A stretch of 64,000 nt of DNA, taken from positions 1,178,001 through 1,242,000 of the forward strand of contig NZ_CAKAKE010000001.1 of assembly GCF_916618915.1 (NCBI RefSeq). The letters are read 5' to 3'. The notes beneath the pieces are model-generated. The model was not told the origin of the DNA. It searched no databases and was given only the letters and a program-made list of their open reading frames with translations. Within the stretch, counting starts at the first letter, position 1. Each line of letters begins with the position of its first letter. Both the position numbers and the translations under genes were made by a program. The stretch comes from Stenotrophomonas sp. Marseille-Q4652. GTDB lineage: Bacteria; Pseudomonadota; Gammaproteobacteria; Xanthomonadales; Xanthomonadaceae. Positions 20,149-29,514 of this stretch are shown one piece after another.

Positions 20149-21185
20149 CCACACCTGGCTGGTTGTTGACCGAAAACGCCTCGCTGCAGGGTCTCAATAC
20201 CTTCCACGTCGCCGCCACCGCACCGCGCCTGCTGGAGGTGTTCGACCCGGCATTGCTGCCGGAGGCGCTGACTGCCGTCGCCGGTGAGCCGTTGCTGGTG
20301 CTGGGCAGCGGCAGCAATGTGCTGCTGGCCGGTGATCCGCCAGGTGTGGTGCTGGTGTTCGGCAACCGCGACCTGTCCATCCTCGAACACCGTCCCGACC
20401 ACGCCATCGTCCGCGCCGGTGCCGGCGTCAACTGGCACCAGCTGGTGATGTGGTCGCTGCAGCAGGGCCTGTCGGGGCTGGAGAACCTCGCGCTGATTCC
20501 CGGCACCGCCGGCGCCGCGCCGATCCAGAACATCGGCGCCTATGGCGCGCAGGTCGGCGAGTTCATCCACGTGGTCGAGGCCTGGGATACGGCGCAACAG
20601 GCGTTCGCGCGCCTGACCGCCGAGGAATGCGCCTTCGCCTATCGCGACAGCGTGTTCAAACGCGAGGCCGACCGCTTCCTGATCACCGCCATCGAACTGC
20701 GGCTGCCGCTGCTGCACGAGCTGCGCCTGGACTACGCCGGCATCGATGACGAGCTCAAGGCCATGGGCGTGGAACTGCCCGGGGCGATCGACGTGGCCAA
20801 TGCGGTCATCGCCATCCGCCAGCGCAAGCTCCCGGACCCCGACGTGCTGGGAAACGCCGGCAGTTTCTTCAAGAACCCGATCCTGCCGGCCGCGCAGGTC
20901 GAGGCACTGCTGCAGGAGCACCCTGCCCTGCCGGTGTTCGCCACCGACGATCCGGGCCAGCGCAAGGTCTCGGCCGCCTGGCTGATCGAGGCCTGCGGCT
21001 GGAAGGGTCATCGCGAGGCCAGCGATGCCGGCGTCGCGCCCAGCCACGCGCTGGTACTGGTCAACCACGGCCAGGCCAGCGGTGCCGACCTGCTGGACCT
21101 GGCACAGCGGATCTCCGCCTCGGTGCAGGAAAGGTTCGGCGTGCCGCTGGAGCCCGAGCCGCGTCTGGTTGGCGCACGCTGGTGA
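20145..21185 (+). CDS. murB: UDP-N-acetylenolpyruvoylglucosamine reductase
   Basis: MurB reduces UDP-GlcNAc-enolpyruvate to UDP-MurNAc in peptidoglycan synthesis, with FAD and NADPH. The 346-residue protein is the E. coli-type (type I) enzyme. It has an N-terminal NTFHVAA segment, the FAD-binding [10 protein letters not shown], and [17 protein letters not shown]. The catalytic Ser region is NAGSFFKNP. The ATG at 20145 overlaps the pyrD stop. The frame is open further upstream, but only inside pyrD. Confidence 0.96.
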   Translation: MTTPGWLLTENASLQGLNTFHVAATAPRLLEVFDPALLPEALTAVAGEPLLVLGSGSNVLLAGDPPGVVLVFGNRDLSILEHRPDHAIVRAGAGVNWHQLVMWSLQQGLSGLENLALIPGTAGAAPIQNIGAYGAQVGEFIHVVEAWDTAQQAFARLTAEECAFAYRDSVFKREADRFLITAIELRLPLLHELRLDYAGIDDELKAMGVELPGAIDVANAVIAIRQRKLPDPDVLGNAGSFFKNPILPAAQVEALLQEHPALPVFATDDPGQRKVSAAWLIEACGWKGHREASDAGVAPSHALVLVNHGQASGADLLDLAQRISASVQERFGVPLEPEPRLVGARW

Positions 21186-22105
21186 GCACCGGGCAGGAAA
21201 AACAGATGTCGGCGCCTCTGCGCGCCGCGCTGTTGATGCTGGCCAGCACGATGGCCTTCGGCCTGATGGCGGTGACGATCCGCCTGGCCACCGCCCATGT
21301 GCCGACCCAGGAAGTGGCGTTCTTCCGCAACGCCTTTGGCCTGCTGGCGCTGCTGCCGATGCTGATGCGTCCCGGCCGGTCGCCATTGCGGACCCAGCAG
21401 TTGCCACGTTACTTCCTGCGCAGCGCCATCGGCCTGGGCTCGATGCTGTGCGGCTTCTGGGCCGTCGGCCACCTGCCGCTGTCACAGGCGGTATCGCTGT
21501 CCTATTCGACACCCCTGTTCGTGACCATCGCCGCGGTGCTGTGGCTGGGCGAGAAGGTCCGCATCCGTCGCTGGGCGGCGGTGATCGTCGGCTTCATCGG
21601 CGTGCTGGTGATCGTGCGCCCGGGCCACCACGGCTTCGAGCCGGGCACCCTGATCGCGGTGCTGGCGGCCGTGCTCAGCGCGCTGGTCGCCATCCAGATC
21701 AAGCAGCTCACCCGCGTCGATGGCGCCGACACCGTGGTGTTCTACACCTATGTGTTCTGGGTACCGCTGTCGCTGGTGCCGGCCCTGTTCGTGTGGACCT
21801 GGCCGACCGGCATCGCCTGGCTGTGGCTGGTGGCCACCGGCATCTTCGGTACCGCCGGGCAACTGCTGTGGACCCGCGCCCTGCGCCTGGGCGAGGTCTC
21901 CGCGCTCACCCCGATCAGCTTCATGCAGTTGCCACTGGTGGCGGCATGCGGCTGGCTGCTGTTCGGCGAGACCCTGGACCGCTGGACCGTCATCGGCGCG
22001 GCCATCATCCTCGGCTCCAACGCCTACATTGCCCACCGCGAGGCGGTGCTGGCGCGCCGTACCGCCACCCAGTCGCCCAGCGCCGCCGCCAAGCCCATCG
22101 AATGA
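21182..22105 (+). CDS. DMT/EamA-family transporter
   Basis: This 307-residue integral membrane protein has ten hydrophobic segments in two EamA repeats. The listed GTG start overlaps the murB stop (GTGA), but the ATG at 21206 ([12 protein letters not shown]) is equally plausible and lies closer to the first helix. It is the third gene of the pyrD-murB cluster. The substrate is unknown. Confidence 0.83.
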   Translation: MSTGQEKQMSAPLRAALLMLASTMAFGLMAVTIRLATAHVPTQEVAFFRNAFGLLALLPMLMRPGRSPLRTQQLPRYFLRSAIGLGSMLCGFWAVGHLPLSQAVSLSYSTPLFVTIAAVLWLGEKVRIRRWAAVIVGFIGVLVIVRPGHHGFEPGTLIAVLAAVLSALVAIQIKQLTRVDGADTVVFYTYVFWVPLSLVPALFVWTWPTGIAWLWLVATGIFGTAGQLLWTRALRLGEVSALTPISFMQLPLVAACGWLLFGETLDRWTVIGAAIILGSNAYIAHREAVLARRTATQSPSAAAKPIE

Positions 22106-22108
22106 GCC

Positions 22109-22822
22109 TTACAACAGCAGCGCCAGCAGCGGTGCCGCAGCGACGTTGACCAGGCCGGCCATCACCATCACCAGCCCGGCGATGGCGCCTTCGCTCTCCC
22201 CCAGCTCGCGCGCCTTGGACACGCCCATGCCGTGCGCGCCCATGCCGAACAGCGCACCACGCGCCATCGCGCTGCGTACCGGCAGCACCTTGAGCAGCAG
22301 TTGCCCGAACAGGGAGCCGCAGATGCCGGTGATCATCACGAACACAGCGGTCAACTCGGGGATGCCGCCGATGCGGCCGGACACGTCCATCGCGAACGGC
22401 GTGGTGATCGAACGCGGCGCCAGGCTCAGCCGCAGTTCCGGCGACAGGTGCAGGGCGGTGGCCATCCACCATGCGGCGGTGATGGCGATGCCACTGCCCA
22501 CCAGCACCCCGGCACCGAGAACCTTCCAGTGCCGTGCGATCAAGGCCCGCTGCGCGTGAATGGGCACCGCGAAAGCCACCGTCGCCGGACCCAGCATCGC
22601 CATCAGCCAATGGGTACCGCGCAGGTAGTCGTGGTAACTGGCGTGCAGCACCGAGGCCAGCGCCAGCAGCGCCAATGGCGCGACGATCAGCGGCGATGCC
22701 CATGCCCGACCGCTGCGCAGGTACAGCTGCTTGGCGCCAAGGTAGGCCATGATCGTCGCCACGGCCCAGAACACCGGCCACAGCCACTGCGCCAAGTACG
22801 CAAACCCAGGGTCAGTGTTCAT
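22109..22822 (-). CDS. LrgB/CidB-family membrane protein
   Basis: The 237-residue inner-membrane protein has about seven hydrophobic segments and the LrgB hallmarks: SITTPFAMDVSGRIGG in the centre and GALFGMGAHGMGVSKA near the C-terminus. LrgB/CidB proteins work with a holin-like LrgA/CidA partner in murein hydrolase control or in pyruvate and overflow-metabolite transport. It overlaps the upstream cidA-type gene by 11 bp, forming a two-gene operon controlled by the divergent LysR gene. Confidence 0.88.
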   Translation of the reverse strand: MNTDPGFAYLAQWLWPVFWAVATIMAYLGAKQLYLRSGRAWASPLIVAPLALLALASVLHASYHDYLRGTHWLMAMLGPATVAFAVPIHAQRALIARHWKVLGAGVLVGSGIAITAAWWMATALHLSPELRLSLAPRSITTPFAMDVSGRIGGIPELTAVFVMITGICGSLFGQLLLKVLPVRSAMARGALFGMGAHGMGVSKARELGESEGAIAGLVMVMAGLVNVAAAPLLALLL

Positions 22823-23231
22823 CCCGCTGGCTCCTGCGCAACAACAGTTCCACCGTCATCGCCGTAGCCGCCATCACCAGCAGCGTGCCGCCGACCACCA
22901 CTGCCAGCAGCTTCAGGCCCAGCCAGCCGAACATCTGCCGGTTGTCGAGCAGGATCATCGCGGCCGGTACGAAGAACAGCAGCATCTCGGCCAGCAGCCA
23001 GCGCGCGCCACCGTTGAGGGTACGCGGTGACAACCAGCCCTGGCCGAAGGCGAGCAACAGCACGCACAAGCCGACGATGCCGCCCGGCACCGGTACGCCC
23101 CACTGCCGCACCAGGGCATCGGCCAGCAACCAGACCCCGACCAGCGCCAGGATCTGCAGCACGCGGCTGCGCCGAAAGCCACGCCGCAGGCCTGCCCGGT
23201 GACGGCGCAGGGAAACAAGGAAGGTATCCAT
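22812..23231 (-). CDS. CidA/LrgA-family holin-like protein
   Basis: The product has 139 residues and four hydrophobic segments. The family pattern VPVPGGIVGLCVLLLAF and a FVPAAM segment place it in the CidA/LrgA group. The N-terminus carries an Arg-rich stretch (RRHRAGLRRGFRR) before the first helix. It is the promoter-proximal gene of the pair with lrgB and is divergent from the LysR gene with 70 bp between start codons. Confidence 0.87.
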   Translation of the reverse strand: MDTFLVSLRRHRAGLRRGFRRSRVLQILALVGVWLLADALVRQWGVPVPGGIVGLCVLLLAFGQGWLSPRTLNGGARWLLAEMLLFFVPAAMILLDNRQMFGWLGLKLLAVVVGGTLLVMAATAMTVELLLRRSQRDEH

Positions 23232-23274
23232 GCCTTCCGTGTACGCCTGCCCATTGCATAATTAAAATGAATTG

Positions 23275-23296
23275 ATTGAATCCAATAAATTCCAAT
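23275..23296. promoter_or_regulatory. Candidate LysR-type binding site between cidA and the LysR gene
   Basis: The AT-rich 70-bp divergent intergenic region contains the imperfect palindrome ATTG-AATC-CAAT (23275-23286), with another CCAAT at 23292-23296. LysR-type regulators usually bind dyads of this kind between their own gene and the divergently transcribed target. Confidence 0.4.
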
Positions 23297-23301
23297 CAAG
23301 A

Positions 23302-24195
23302 ATGGATATTCGCCAACTCCGGATGCTGGTCGAAGTGGTCCGGCGGGACGGTTTCTCCGCCGCGGCCGAGACCTTGTTCGCCACCCAGCCCACGGTCAGC
23401 AAGGCCATCCGCCAGCTGGAAGAGGAGCTGGGTGAAACCCTGCTGGAGCGCTCCCGCCACGGCGTGCGGCTGACGCCCGCCGGGCAGATCGTCTACCGAC
23501 GCGCCCTGGCCCTGCTCGGCGAGCGCGAGGACATGCTGCGCGAACTGGAAGAACTGCGCGGCCTGCAACGAGGCGCGCTTCACCTGGGCCTGGCCTCGCT
23601 GGGCAGCGACGTGTTGTTCGCGCCGGTGCTTGCACGCTTCCGCCAGCAGTACCCGCAGATCGAACTGCACGTGCAGCAGCGAGGCAGCGAGGCCCTGGAG
23701 GAAAGCCTGCGCGCCGGTGAGATCGAGCTGGCCGCCAGCCTGCTGCCCGTGGCCGACGACCTGGAATGGCAGGCCGTGCGCACCGAGCCGCTGGTCGCGC
23801 TGCTGCCGCAGGCGCACCCGCTGGCACGGCGGCCGTCGCTGCAGTTGCAGGACCTGGCGCAGGTGCCGTTCGTGCTGTTCGAAAAGGGCTTCATGCTCAA
23901 CCGCCGCATCGCCCAGGCCTGCCTGGCGCACGGCTTCACGCCACGCGAGGCCACCCGCAGCGGCCAACCGGATTTCATCATCGCCCTGGTCGCCGCCGGC
24001 CTGGGCGTGGCCCTGCTGCCGCGCATGATCGCCGTGGCCCGGCCACGCCCGGACGTGGCCATCGTGCCGCTGGACGCGCCCGAACTGGACTGGAAGATGG
24101 CCCTGACCTGGCGCCGCGGCGGTTACCTGTCCGCCGCCGCCCAGGCCTGGTTGCAGCTGGTCGCCGAACTCGCCCAGGAAGCCGGGCCCGGCTGA
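23302..24195 (+). CDS. LysR-family transcriptional regulator (CidR-like)
   Basis: The 297-residue protein has an N-terminal winged helix (ETLFATQPTVSKAIRQLEEEL, about 23-43) and a C-terminal co-inducer domain (about 90-290). The ATG at 23302 was chosen because it gives the canonical MDIRQLRMLVEVV start. By position it probably activates the divergent cidA-lrgB operon, as CidR does for cid genes in other bacteria. Confidence 0.9.
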   Translation: MDIRQLRMLVEVVRRDGFSAAAETLFATQPTVSKAIRQLEEELGETLLERSRHGVRLTPAGQIVYRRALALLGEREDMLRELEELRGLQRGALHLGLASLGSDVLFAPVLARFRQQYPQIELHVQQRGSEALEESLRAGEIELAASLLPVADDLEWQAVRTEPLVALLPQAHPLARRPSLQLQDLAQVPFVLFEKGFMLNRRIAQACLAHGFTPREATRSGQPDFIIALVAAGLGVALLPRMIAVARPRPDVAIVPLDAPELDWKMALTWRRGGYLSAAAQAWLQLVAELAQEAGPG

Positions 24196-24293
24196 TGCGA
24201 CGAGGCGGTGCCCGCACCGCATGGATTACCACGATGCCGCGACGCTCTCCGCGCGCACCCCGCGCGGGTCAGGCGACGCGTGTGCGGGCATCG

Positions 24294-24528
24294 AGACGGC
24301 TGTGCTTCGCACTGCACGGGCTGGGCATCGCCTACCTGCCAGACTTCGCCATCCGCGAGCCGCTGTCCGACGGACGCCTGCTGCCGTTGCTGGAAGACGC
24401 CATCGGCGCCACCGGCGTGTTCCACATCTCCTGGCCGGCCAGCAAGCACCCTCGCCGAAGCGGCGGGCACTGGTCGACTTCCTGAGCGAGCGGGTGTTCC
24501 CGGACAATCCGCAGACAGCGCGGCAATA
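24294..24528 (+). pseudogene. Remnant of a second LysR-type regulator (C-terminal end)
   Basis: The frame encodes ALHGLGIAYLPDFAIREPLS, the typical C-terminal co-inducer-domain text of LysR regulators, then shifts frame near 24446 and ends with ALVDFLSERVF. There is no helix-turn-helix, since the DNA-binding domain and most of the effector domain are gone. It lies directly after the intact LysR gene but is not its continuation. It is a decayed fragment. Confidence 0.65.
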
Positions 24529-24595
24529 GCGGGTAAATGCAACCGTCGCTGCTGCCGGCAACCAGGGACAGCGCGACGCACGGCGGCAATGGCCG

Positions 24596-25327
24596 TCAGA
24601 GATAGCGGACCACCATCGCGCCAAATACGCGGCACAACAACACGGTCATCGCAAAGGCGGCCGCGAAGGAAAACAGCCAGTTCGTCTCGGCCTGGAGCAA
24701 CCGCTTGCCTTCTTCGTCGAGCAGCCCGGCGTCGCGCCGCCGCATCTGGCGTGACAGCAGCAGCATGGAAAGCAACAGGAGCAGGACCAGCGGCACCCAG
24801 GCGAACAGCAGGGTCGCAAGGCTCCCTGCCGACGCCCATCCGGCGCTGTACCGTGCCAGGAAGCCGCTGATGGCCATCTGGTTCCCGAAGGGCAGGAACA
24901 CATGCAGCAACGTCGCCATGCCGATGACCCGCAGGACGCCATGGCGCAGGCGCAACCCCCACGGCCAGTGCACGGCCGGCGGCGGCAGTGCCCACGCGGC
25001 CTTCGACGGGAACGCGGTATCGACGGGGTGCATGCCGTCGACAGCGCGCTTGCGGTCCTGATGCCAGAACTGGCGATAGAGCGCGCGATGCAGCGCGAGG
25101 AACATGCAGGTCGCCATGAAGAAGACCAGCACGATATTGAAGGCAGCCGCCCCGGCATCACGATCGGTTGCCCCCCGCAGCAACGCGACGCCGATCCAGC
25201 CACCGAACAGCAGCGTCCATCCGCCCAGGAACATCCCCACGATGACCAGCCAACGTCGCTATTTCGGCCCACGCTGCCAGATGCGCAGGTGGTCTTCCTG
25301 CACGCCCGTGCCCCGTTTTTCGTCCAT
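24596..25327 (-). pseudogene. Hypothetical four-helix membrane protein gene with early in-frame TAG
   Basis: From a GTG at 25240 the frame gives 214 residues with about four to five hydrophobic segments. The same frame continues upstream as MDEKRGTGVQEDHLRIWQRG from an ATG at 25327, interrupted by a TAG at 25261-25259. Either translation starts at the internal GTG and the upstream match is fortuitous, or the gene has suffered a nonsense mutation after codon 22. I recognise no family. It is the last backbone gene before the mobile DNA. Confidence 0.5.
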
Positions 25328-25733
25328 CGCGCCTTCCTCGTGCGTGCCCCTGTCGCCTGCCCGCCCCCGCCGTTCCGGACGGAGGCGCAGGATAGCCATG
25401 CCGCGTCACGGCCCACAAACGGGAACGGGCATCGACCTATCGCCAATGCCCGCCCGATTCACCCACCAGTGCCCCGATCAACGCGGCTTCGCGCGGTTCA
25501 CTCCCACTCGATCATCAACAAGCCACGCAAGTCCGCGTGGTTAAAGGGTTTGGCTTTGATCGACATAGGCCCATACCGCCGCTTTTACCGTCAGGGAAAC
25601 ACGCCCTTTCCTGGCGCGGGTTTGCGCGGCATCGGCTCATCATCAATCAGCTTTAATCATACCGAACAAGGGGCCGAACTTCATCCTCTCGCCTCGCGCT
25701 GTGATTCCGCATACGAGAGCTTCTTTCGACCCA
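25328..25733. other. Gene-poor junction between backbone and mobile DNA
   Basis: No convincing gene lies in these 406 bases. A 22-codon minus-strand frame (25566-25498) ends LLMIEWE-stop, and its last 15 bases form the putative attachment core listed separately. Base composition changes from GC-rich to mixed near 25500. Confidence 0.4.
25498..25512 (-). other. Putative guaA-type attachment site core (island boundary)
   Basis: On the minus strand the 15 bases encode I-E-W-E-stop (ATCGAGTGGGAGTGA), which matches, from memory, the last codons of many guaA genes. guaA 3' ends are a well-known integration site for genomic islands, which leave a short copy of this sequence at the far end. The bases upstream do not encode guaA, as expected for the distal repeat. 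The intact guaA would have to lie beyond the right edge of the window. Confidence 0.4.
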
Positions 25734-25880
25734 TCATGCGATGCGATGCCGAACCCAAGTGGCTGCCTCTTCAACGGAAGACATGACCCGGCACGGGAAA
25801 TCGCGTTCGATGCTCAAGTGCCGCTGCGTCAGAAGCGTGTGCATAGGCCCGTCCGTCAAAAGGACATCGCAGTAGCCTAA
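25734..25880 (-). pseudogene. PIN-like protein gene, 3' piece
   Basis: This is the last part (47 codons plus stop) of a 374-codon gene split by two mobile elements. It contains YCDVLLTDGPM, the C-terminal acidic Asp pair of a PIN-like ribonuclease fold. Removing the IS5-group element at 25881-27030 and one copy of its CTAA duplication joins it exactly in frame to the middle piece (...HHAGAALG + YCDVLLTDG...). Confidence 0.8.
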
Positions 25881-27030
25881 GGATGCTCTGAACAATTCCT
25901 CGGCGACAATAGCGCAAGGTTCGACGGATGACGACGATGCAGCTGAGCTTCGGGGACGCGGAACACACGGGCAAGCGGAAGAAGACGCGACGCGAGATCT
26001 TCCTGGCGGAGATGGAGCAGGTTGTGCCGTGGAACGCATTGCTGGCGCTGATCGCACCGCACTACCCGAAGATGGGCCAGCGTGGCCGGCAGCCGTACGC
26101 GCTGGCGACGATGCTGCGCATCCACTTTCTGCAGCAGTGGTACGCGCTGAGCGACCCGGGCATGGAAGAGGCGCTGTACGAGATGCCGGTGATGCGCCGC
26201 TTTGCCCGCCTGAGTGGGCTGGACAACATCCCGGACGAAACCACGATCCTCAACTTCCGCCGGCTGCTGGAGACGCATGATCTGGCGCCGCAGCTCCTGG
26301 AGCGCGTGAACGCGCACCTGGCGCGCAAGGGCCAGAGCTTGAAGGCCGGCACGATCGTCGATGCGACGATCATTGCGGCACCGAGCTCTACCAAGAACAG
26401 GGACGGCAAGCGCGACCCGGAGATGCATCAGACGAAGAAGGGCAACCAGTGGCACTTCGGGATGAAGGCGCACATTGGCGTGGACGAGGAGTCGGGCCTG
26501 GTGCACCACGTGGAGTGCACGGCGGCGAACGTCAACGACGTGACGCAGGTGCACAAGCTGCTGCACGGCAAGGAAGACACAATCTGCGGCGACAGCGGCT
26601 ACACGGGCGCGGACAAGCGCGAGGAGCTGCAAGGCGTGGAGGCTGCGTTCTGGATCGCGGAGAAGCCGTCGAAGTTTCGTGCGATGAAGAACAAGCGTGA
26701 TCGCAAATACGCCGAACGCTGGGAGCACTTCAAGGCCAGCCTGCGGGCGAAGGTGGAGCATCCGTTCCGAGTGGTGAAGCGGCAGTTCGGTTACACCAAG
26801 GTGCGCTATCGCGGGTTGGCGAAGAACACGGCGCAGGTGTTGACGCTGTTCGCGCTGTCGAATCTGTGGATGGCGCGGCGACGTCTGTTGCTGCCGACGG
26901 GTTAATCCGTCTGTTGGACGGGGAAAGCCGTCGAAAAGCGCCAGAAGTGGCGAGAAAGTGATCACATCGAGGTCGATCAGGCGCCTTGGCGCTGAAATCT
27001 AGGCATCAGCGCGCTTTGATCAGACCTTCC
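25881..27030 (+). mobile_element. IS5-family (IS5 group) insertion sequence
   Basis: The 1150-bp element is bounded by imperfect inverted repeats (left GGATGCTCTGAACAA; right GGAAGGTCTGATCAA, read inward; 12 of 15 match). A 4-bp CTAA duplication flanks it (25877-25880 and 27031-27034), matching the CTAR preference of the IS5 group. It interrupts the PIN-like gene. Confidence 0.9.
25928..26905 (+). CDS. IS5-family transposase
   Basis: A single uninterrupted frame of 325 residues encodes a DDE transposase. The first Asp is in GTIVDATIIAAPSS, the second in TICGDSGYTGADK, and the Glu in RAKVEHPFRVVK, which satisfies the R-x3-E-x6-K signature. The N-terminal QLSFGDAEHTGKRKKTRREIFL resembles the DUF772-type start of Xanthomonad IS5 members. 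It appears intact and could be active. Confidence 0.93.
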   Translation: MTTMQLSFGDAEHTGKRKKTRREIFLAEMEQVVPWNALLALIAPHYPKMGQRGRQPYALATMLRIHFLQQWYALSDPGMEEALYEMPVMRRFARLSGLDNIPDETTILNFRRLLETHDLAPQLLERVNAHLARKGQSLKAGTIVDATIIAAPSSTKNRDGKRDPEMHQTKKGNQWHFGMKAHIGVDEESGLVHHVECTAANVNDVTQVHKLLHGKEDTICGDSGYTGADKREELQGVEAAFWIAEKPSKFRAMKNKRDRKYAERWEHFKASLRAKVEHPFRVVKRQFGYTKVRYRGLAKNTAQVLTLFALSNLWMARRRLLLPTG

Positions 27031-27735
27031 CTAACGCAGCGCCGGCATGATGAAAGTCGAATATGTCGTTGGCATTCAGCTTCTGCGTGCGATTCCAGCG
27101 TAGCGCCGCATGCAACAGAGCACCAACTTGCAGCGTGCGCAGAGCACGCCGACCGACTGGCTTCCGGACTGCTGCCCGTAGCAAGCCGAGACACTGCCTC
27201 GTGATTCCTTCCCGCTCATCTGCTGAAGGTTGGATGCCGAGGCCGAGCGACTTCACGGCCATGTCGTGCAGCACCTCGGCGGCGATCGGAGCTGCGAGTT
27301 CCAAGACACCATTAATCTCGTCGCGATAGACCTGCGCGAAGCTCTTCATCGACGGAGCGTGCGCCGCGTTGTCACGATTCAGCCGATCGGCAATGTCGAC
27401 GAATGGCGAGGCGGGCGGCCAAGCGTCCCCGATGGTCTCAACCATCGTCGATAAAGAAACCTCCCAGAGGTGGTCGAAGAACGCCTTCTGAATGACGAGT
27501 CGCTCATCCTCTGGGAAGGCTGTGGCCACTGGATGCTGGACACCCAGGATGTACGGGACCTTGGTCCAGACCAAGTGTTCCAATGGATGAACGCTGTGCC
27601 CAACATTCGCATGGAGGAAATGCGCCACTTCCGTTGCCACGCGCGTCGGTTCGGGACTAAGCGTGATGCCGCAGCTCAGCTCGTCAATCAGTTCGGCCGT
27701 TGCACCCCGGGTTACTGGGTCCGACTGCTTCATTA
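27031..27735 (-). pseudogene. PIN-like protein gene, middle piece
   Basis: This piece holds 234 codons, starting at the former internal Met (MKQSDPVTRG) and ending at ANDIFDFHHAGAALG, where the IS5 element cuts it. The FDFHHAGAAL segment is the conserved D-x2-H-x-A region seen before the C-terminal acidic pair of PIN-like proteins. Its upstream neighbour in the original gene is the piece at 54593-54871. The join is VLFLEL + MKQSDP. Confidence 0.8.
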
Positions 27736-28557
27736 GGGCGTGTTAACACTAATGGCGACGGCGACGATTGCGCCAGAAAATCTCCGACATGGAGATCACG
27801 CCCGAACAATTCGCTACCATTGAACACTGCCTGCCCAGGCAGCGTGGCAACGTCAGCCTGAGCAATCTGCAGGTGGTCAATGCGATCCTCTATGTGGCCG
27901 AACATGGTTGCAAGTGGCGCGGACTGCCCAAACGCTTCGGCAACTGGCACACGATTTACACGCGCATGAATCGCTGGACCAAAGCTGGCGTCCTGGATCG
28001 CATGTTCGAGGAGTTGCAGCGTGCGCAAGTCGTGCGTATCAGGATCGAAGCCGTCTCGCTGGACTCCACAAGCATCAAGGTCCATCCCGACGGCACAGGG
28101 GCACTAAAAAAAAGTCCGCAGTCCATCGGAAAGTCCCGAGGCGGATGGAACACCAAGATTCATATGGTTGCCGCGGATGCTCGAACGGCCGTGACGTTTT
28201 GCCTCTCGCCTGGGCAGGCGCACGACGCACCCGAAGGCCGGCGCCTGCTCAGCAGTCTTGGGCCGACCAGCAGACCGGTGCATTTGTTGATGGACCGTGC
28301 CTACGAAGGCAACGAGACACGGCAGCTGGCACTGGATCTGGGTTTCATTCCGGTGGTGCCACCAATGAAGACGCGGATCGAACCGTGGGACTACGACCGC
28401 GAGATGTACAAGCGCCGCAATGAGGTGGAGCGGTTGTTCCGTCGACTCAAAGGCTATCGCCGTATCTTCTCGCGGTTCGAGAAACTCGACCTCATGTTCC
28501 TGGGCTTCATCAGCTTCGTGCTCGTCGCTGATGGACTGAGGATGTGTTAACAGGCCC
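27736..28557 (+). mobile_element. IS427-type insertion sequence, left copy
   Basis: The 822-bp element has terminal inverted repeats GGGCGTGTTAACAC (left) and GGGCCTGTTAACAC (right, read inward) and TA on both sides, as in the IS427 group of the IS5 family. It carries one continuous transposase frame. Confidence 0.88.
27789..28550 (+). CDS. IS5-family (IS427-type) transposase, frame-fused
   Basis: The 253-residue DDE transposase starts [16 protein letters not shown]. The first Asp is in [13 protein letters not shown], the second in [11 protein letters not shown], and the Glu in [17 protein letters not shown] (R-x3-E-x6-K). Relatives make this protein by -1 frameshifting at an A-run. Here the run of eight A (28106-28113) is followed by two fewer bases than in the right copy, so both halves are read in one frame without a shift. 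It appears intact. Confidence 0.9.
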   Translation: MEITPEQFATIEHCLPRQRGNVSLSNLQVVNAILYVAEHGCKWRGLPKRFGNWHTIYTRMNRWTKAGVLDRMFEELQRAQVVRIRIEAVSLDSTSIKVHPDGTGALKKSPQSIGKSRGGWNTKIHMVAADARTAVTFCLSPGQAHDAPEGRRLLSSLGPTSRPVHLLMDRAYEGNETRQLALDLGFIPVVPPMKTRIEPWDYDREMYKRRNEVERLFRRLKGYRRIFSRFEKLDLMFLGFISFVLVADGLRMC

Positions 28558-28619
28558 TAGTAAACGGCAGCGGATTTATCGAGCTTTGTTGGTTTTGCCC
28601 ACCAGAGGTGGGTAGCACC

Positions 28620-29514
28620 ATGAAGAAGGTGAACCACGGCATCACGTTGGCCACGCCGCCGTAGTCGCGGATCATGCGCGTGTGCATGCGGTCGTAGAGC
28701 ACGCCGACGCAGGAGAACATCGCGCCGGAGATGAAGCCGTGCGAGATCATCTGCACCATCGCGCCCTGCAGCCCCAGGCGCGCCGCATCCTCGCCGCCGC
28801 TCACGTCGCGCATCAGCGAGAACGCGATGAACGTGCCCAGGGTCACGAAGCCCATGTGCGAGACCGAGGAGTACGCGATGAGCTTCTTCATGTCCTCCTG
28901 GACCAGCGCCACCAGGCCCACGTACACCACCGCGATCAGCGACAGCGCGATCACCAGCCAGGCCCATTCGTGGCCGGCGTCGGGCGTGATCGGCAGGCTG
29001 AAGCGCAGGAAGCCGTAGCCGCCGATCTTGAGCATGATCGCGGCCAGGATCACCGAGCCGCCGGTCGGCGCTTCCACGTGCGCGTCCGGCAGCCAGGTGT
29101 GCACCGGGAACATCGGCACCTTCACCGCGAAAGCGGCGAGGAAGGCGAAGAACAGCCACATCTGCTCGGTCGAGGTCAGCCGCAGCGCGTACAGGTCCGG
29201 CAACTGCCAGCTCCCGGCCTTCAGGTACAGGTAGATCAGGCCGACCAGCATGAAGATCGAGCCGAGGAACGTGTACAGGAAGAACTTGATCGACGCGTAC
29301 ACGCGTCGCGGACCGCCCCAGACGCCAATGATGATGAACATCGGGATCAGCATGGCCTCGAAGAACACGTAGAACAGCAGCGCGTCCACGGCCGAGAACA
29401 CGCCGATCATCAGGCCTTCGAGGATCAGCATGGAACCGAAGTACTGGCTCACGCGCCGGTCGATCGAGGTCCATGCGCCCACCAGCACCAGCGCGGTGGT
29501 CAGCGCGGTGAGGG
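28620..29514 (-). pseudogene. nuoM: nuoM fragment (NADH-quinone oxidoreductase subunit M)
   Basis: About 295 codons of a complex I membrane subunit are preserved, including the conserved [17 protein letters not shown], the lysine-containing [16 protein letters not shown], and [17 protein letters not shown]. The N-terminus is cut exactly at the oriIS end at 29515. The C-terminus is lost near 28620, after PWFTFFMV, just before the left IS. It cannot make a working subunit. Confidence 0.9.

Noticed and set aside
25498-25566. 22-codon frame MSIKAKPFNHADLRGLLMIEWE as a small protein
   Set aside because: It is too short and has no ribosome site evident. Its end is better explained as an attachment sequence.
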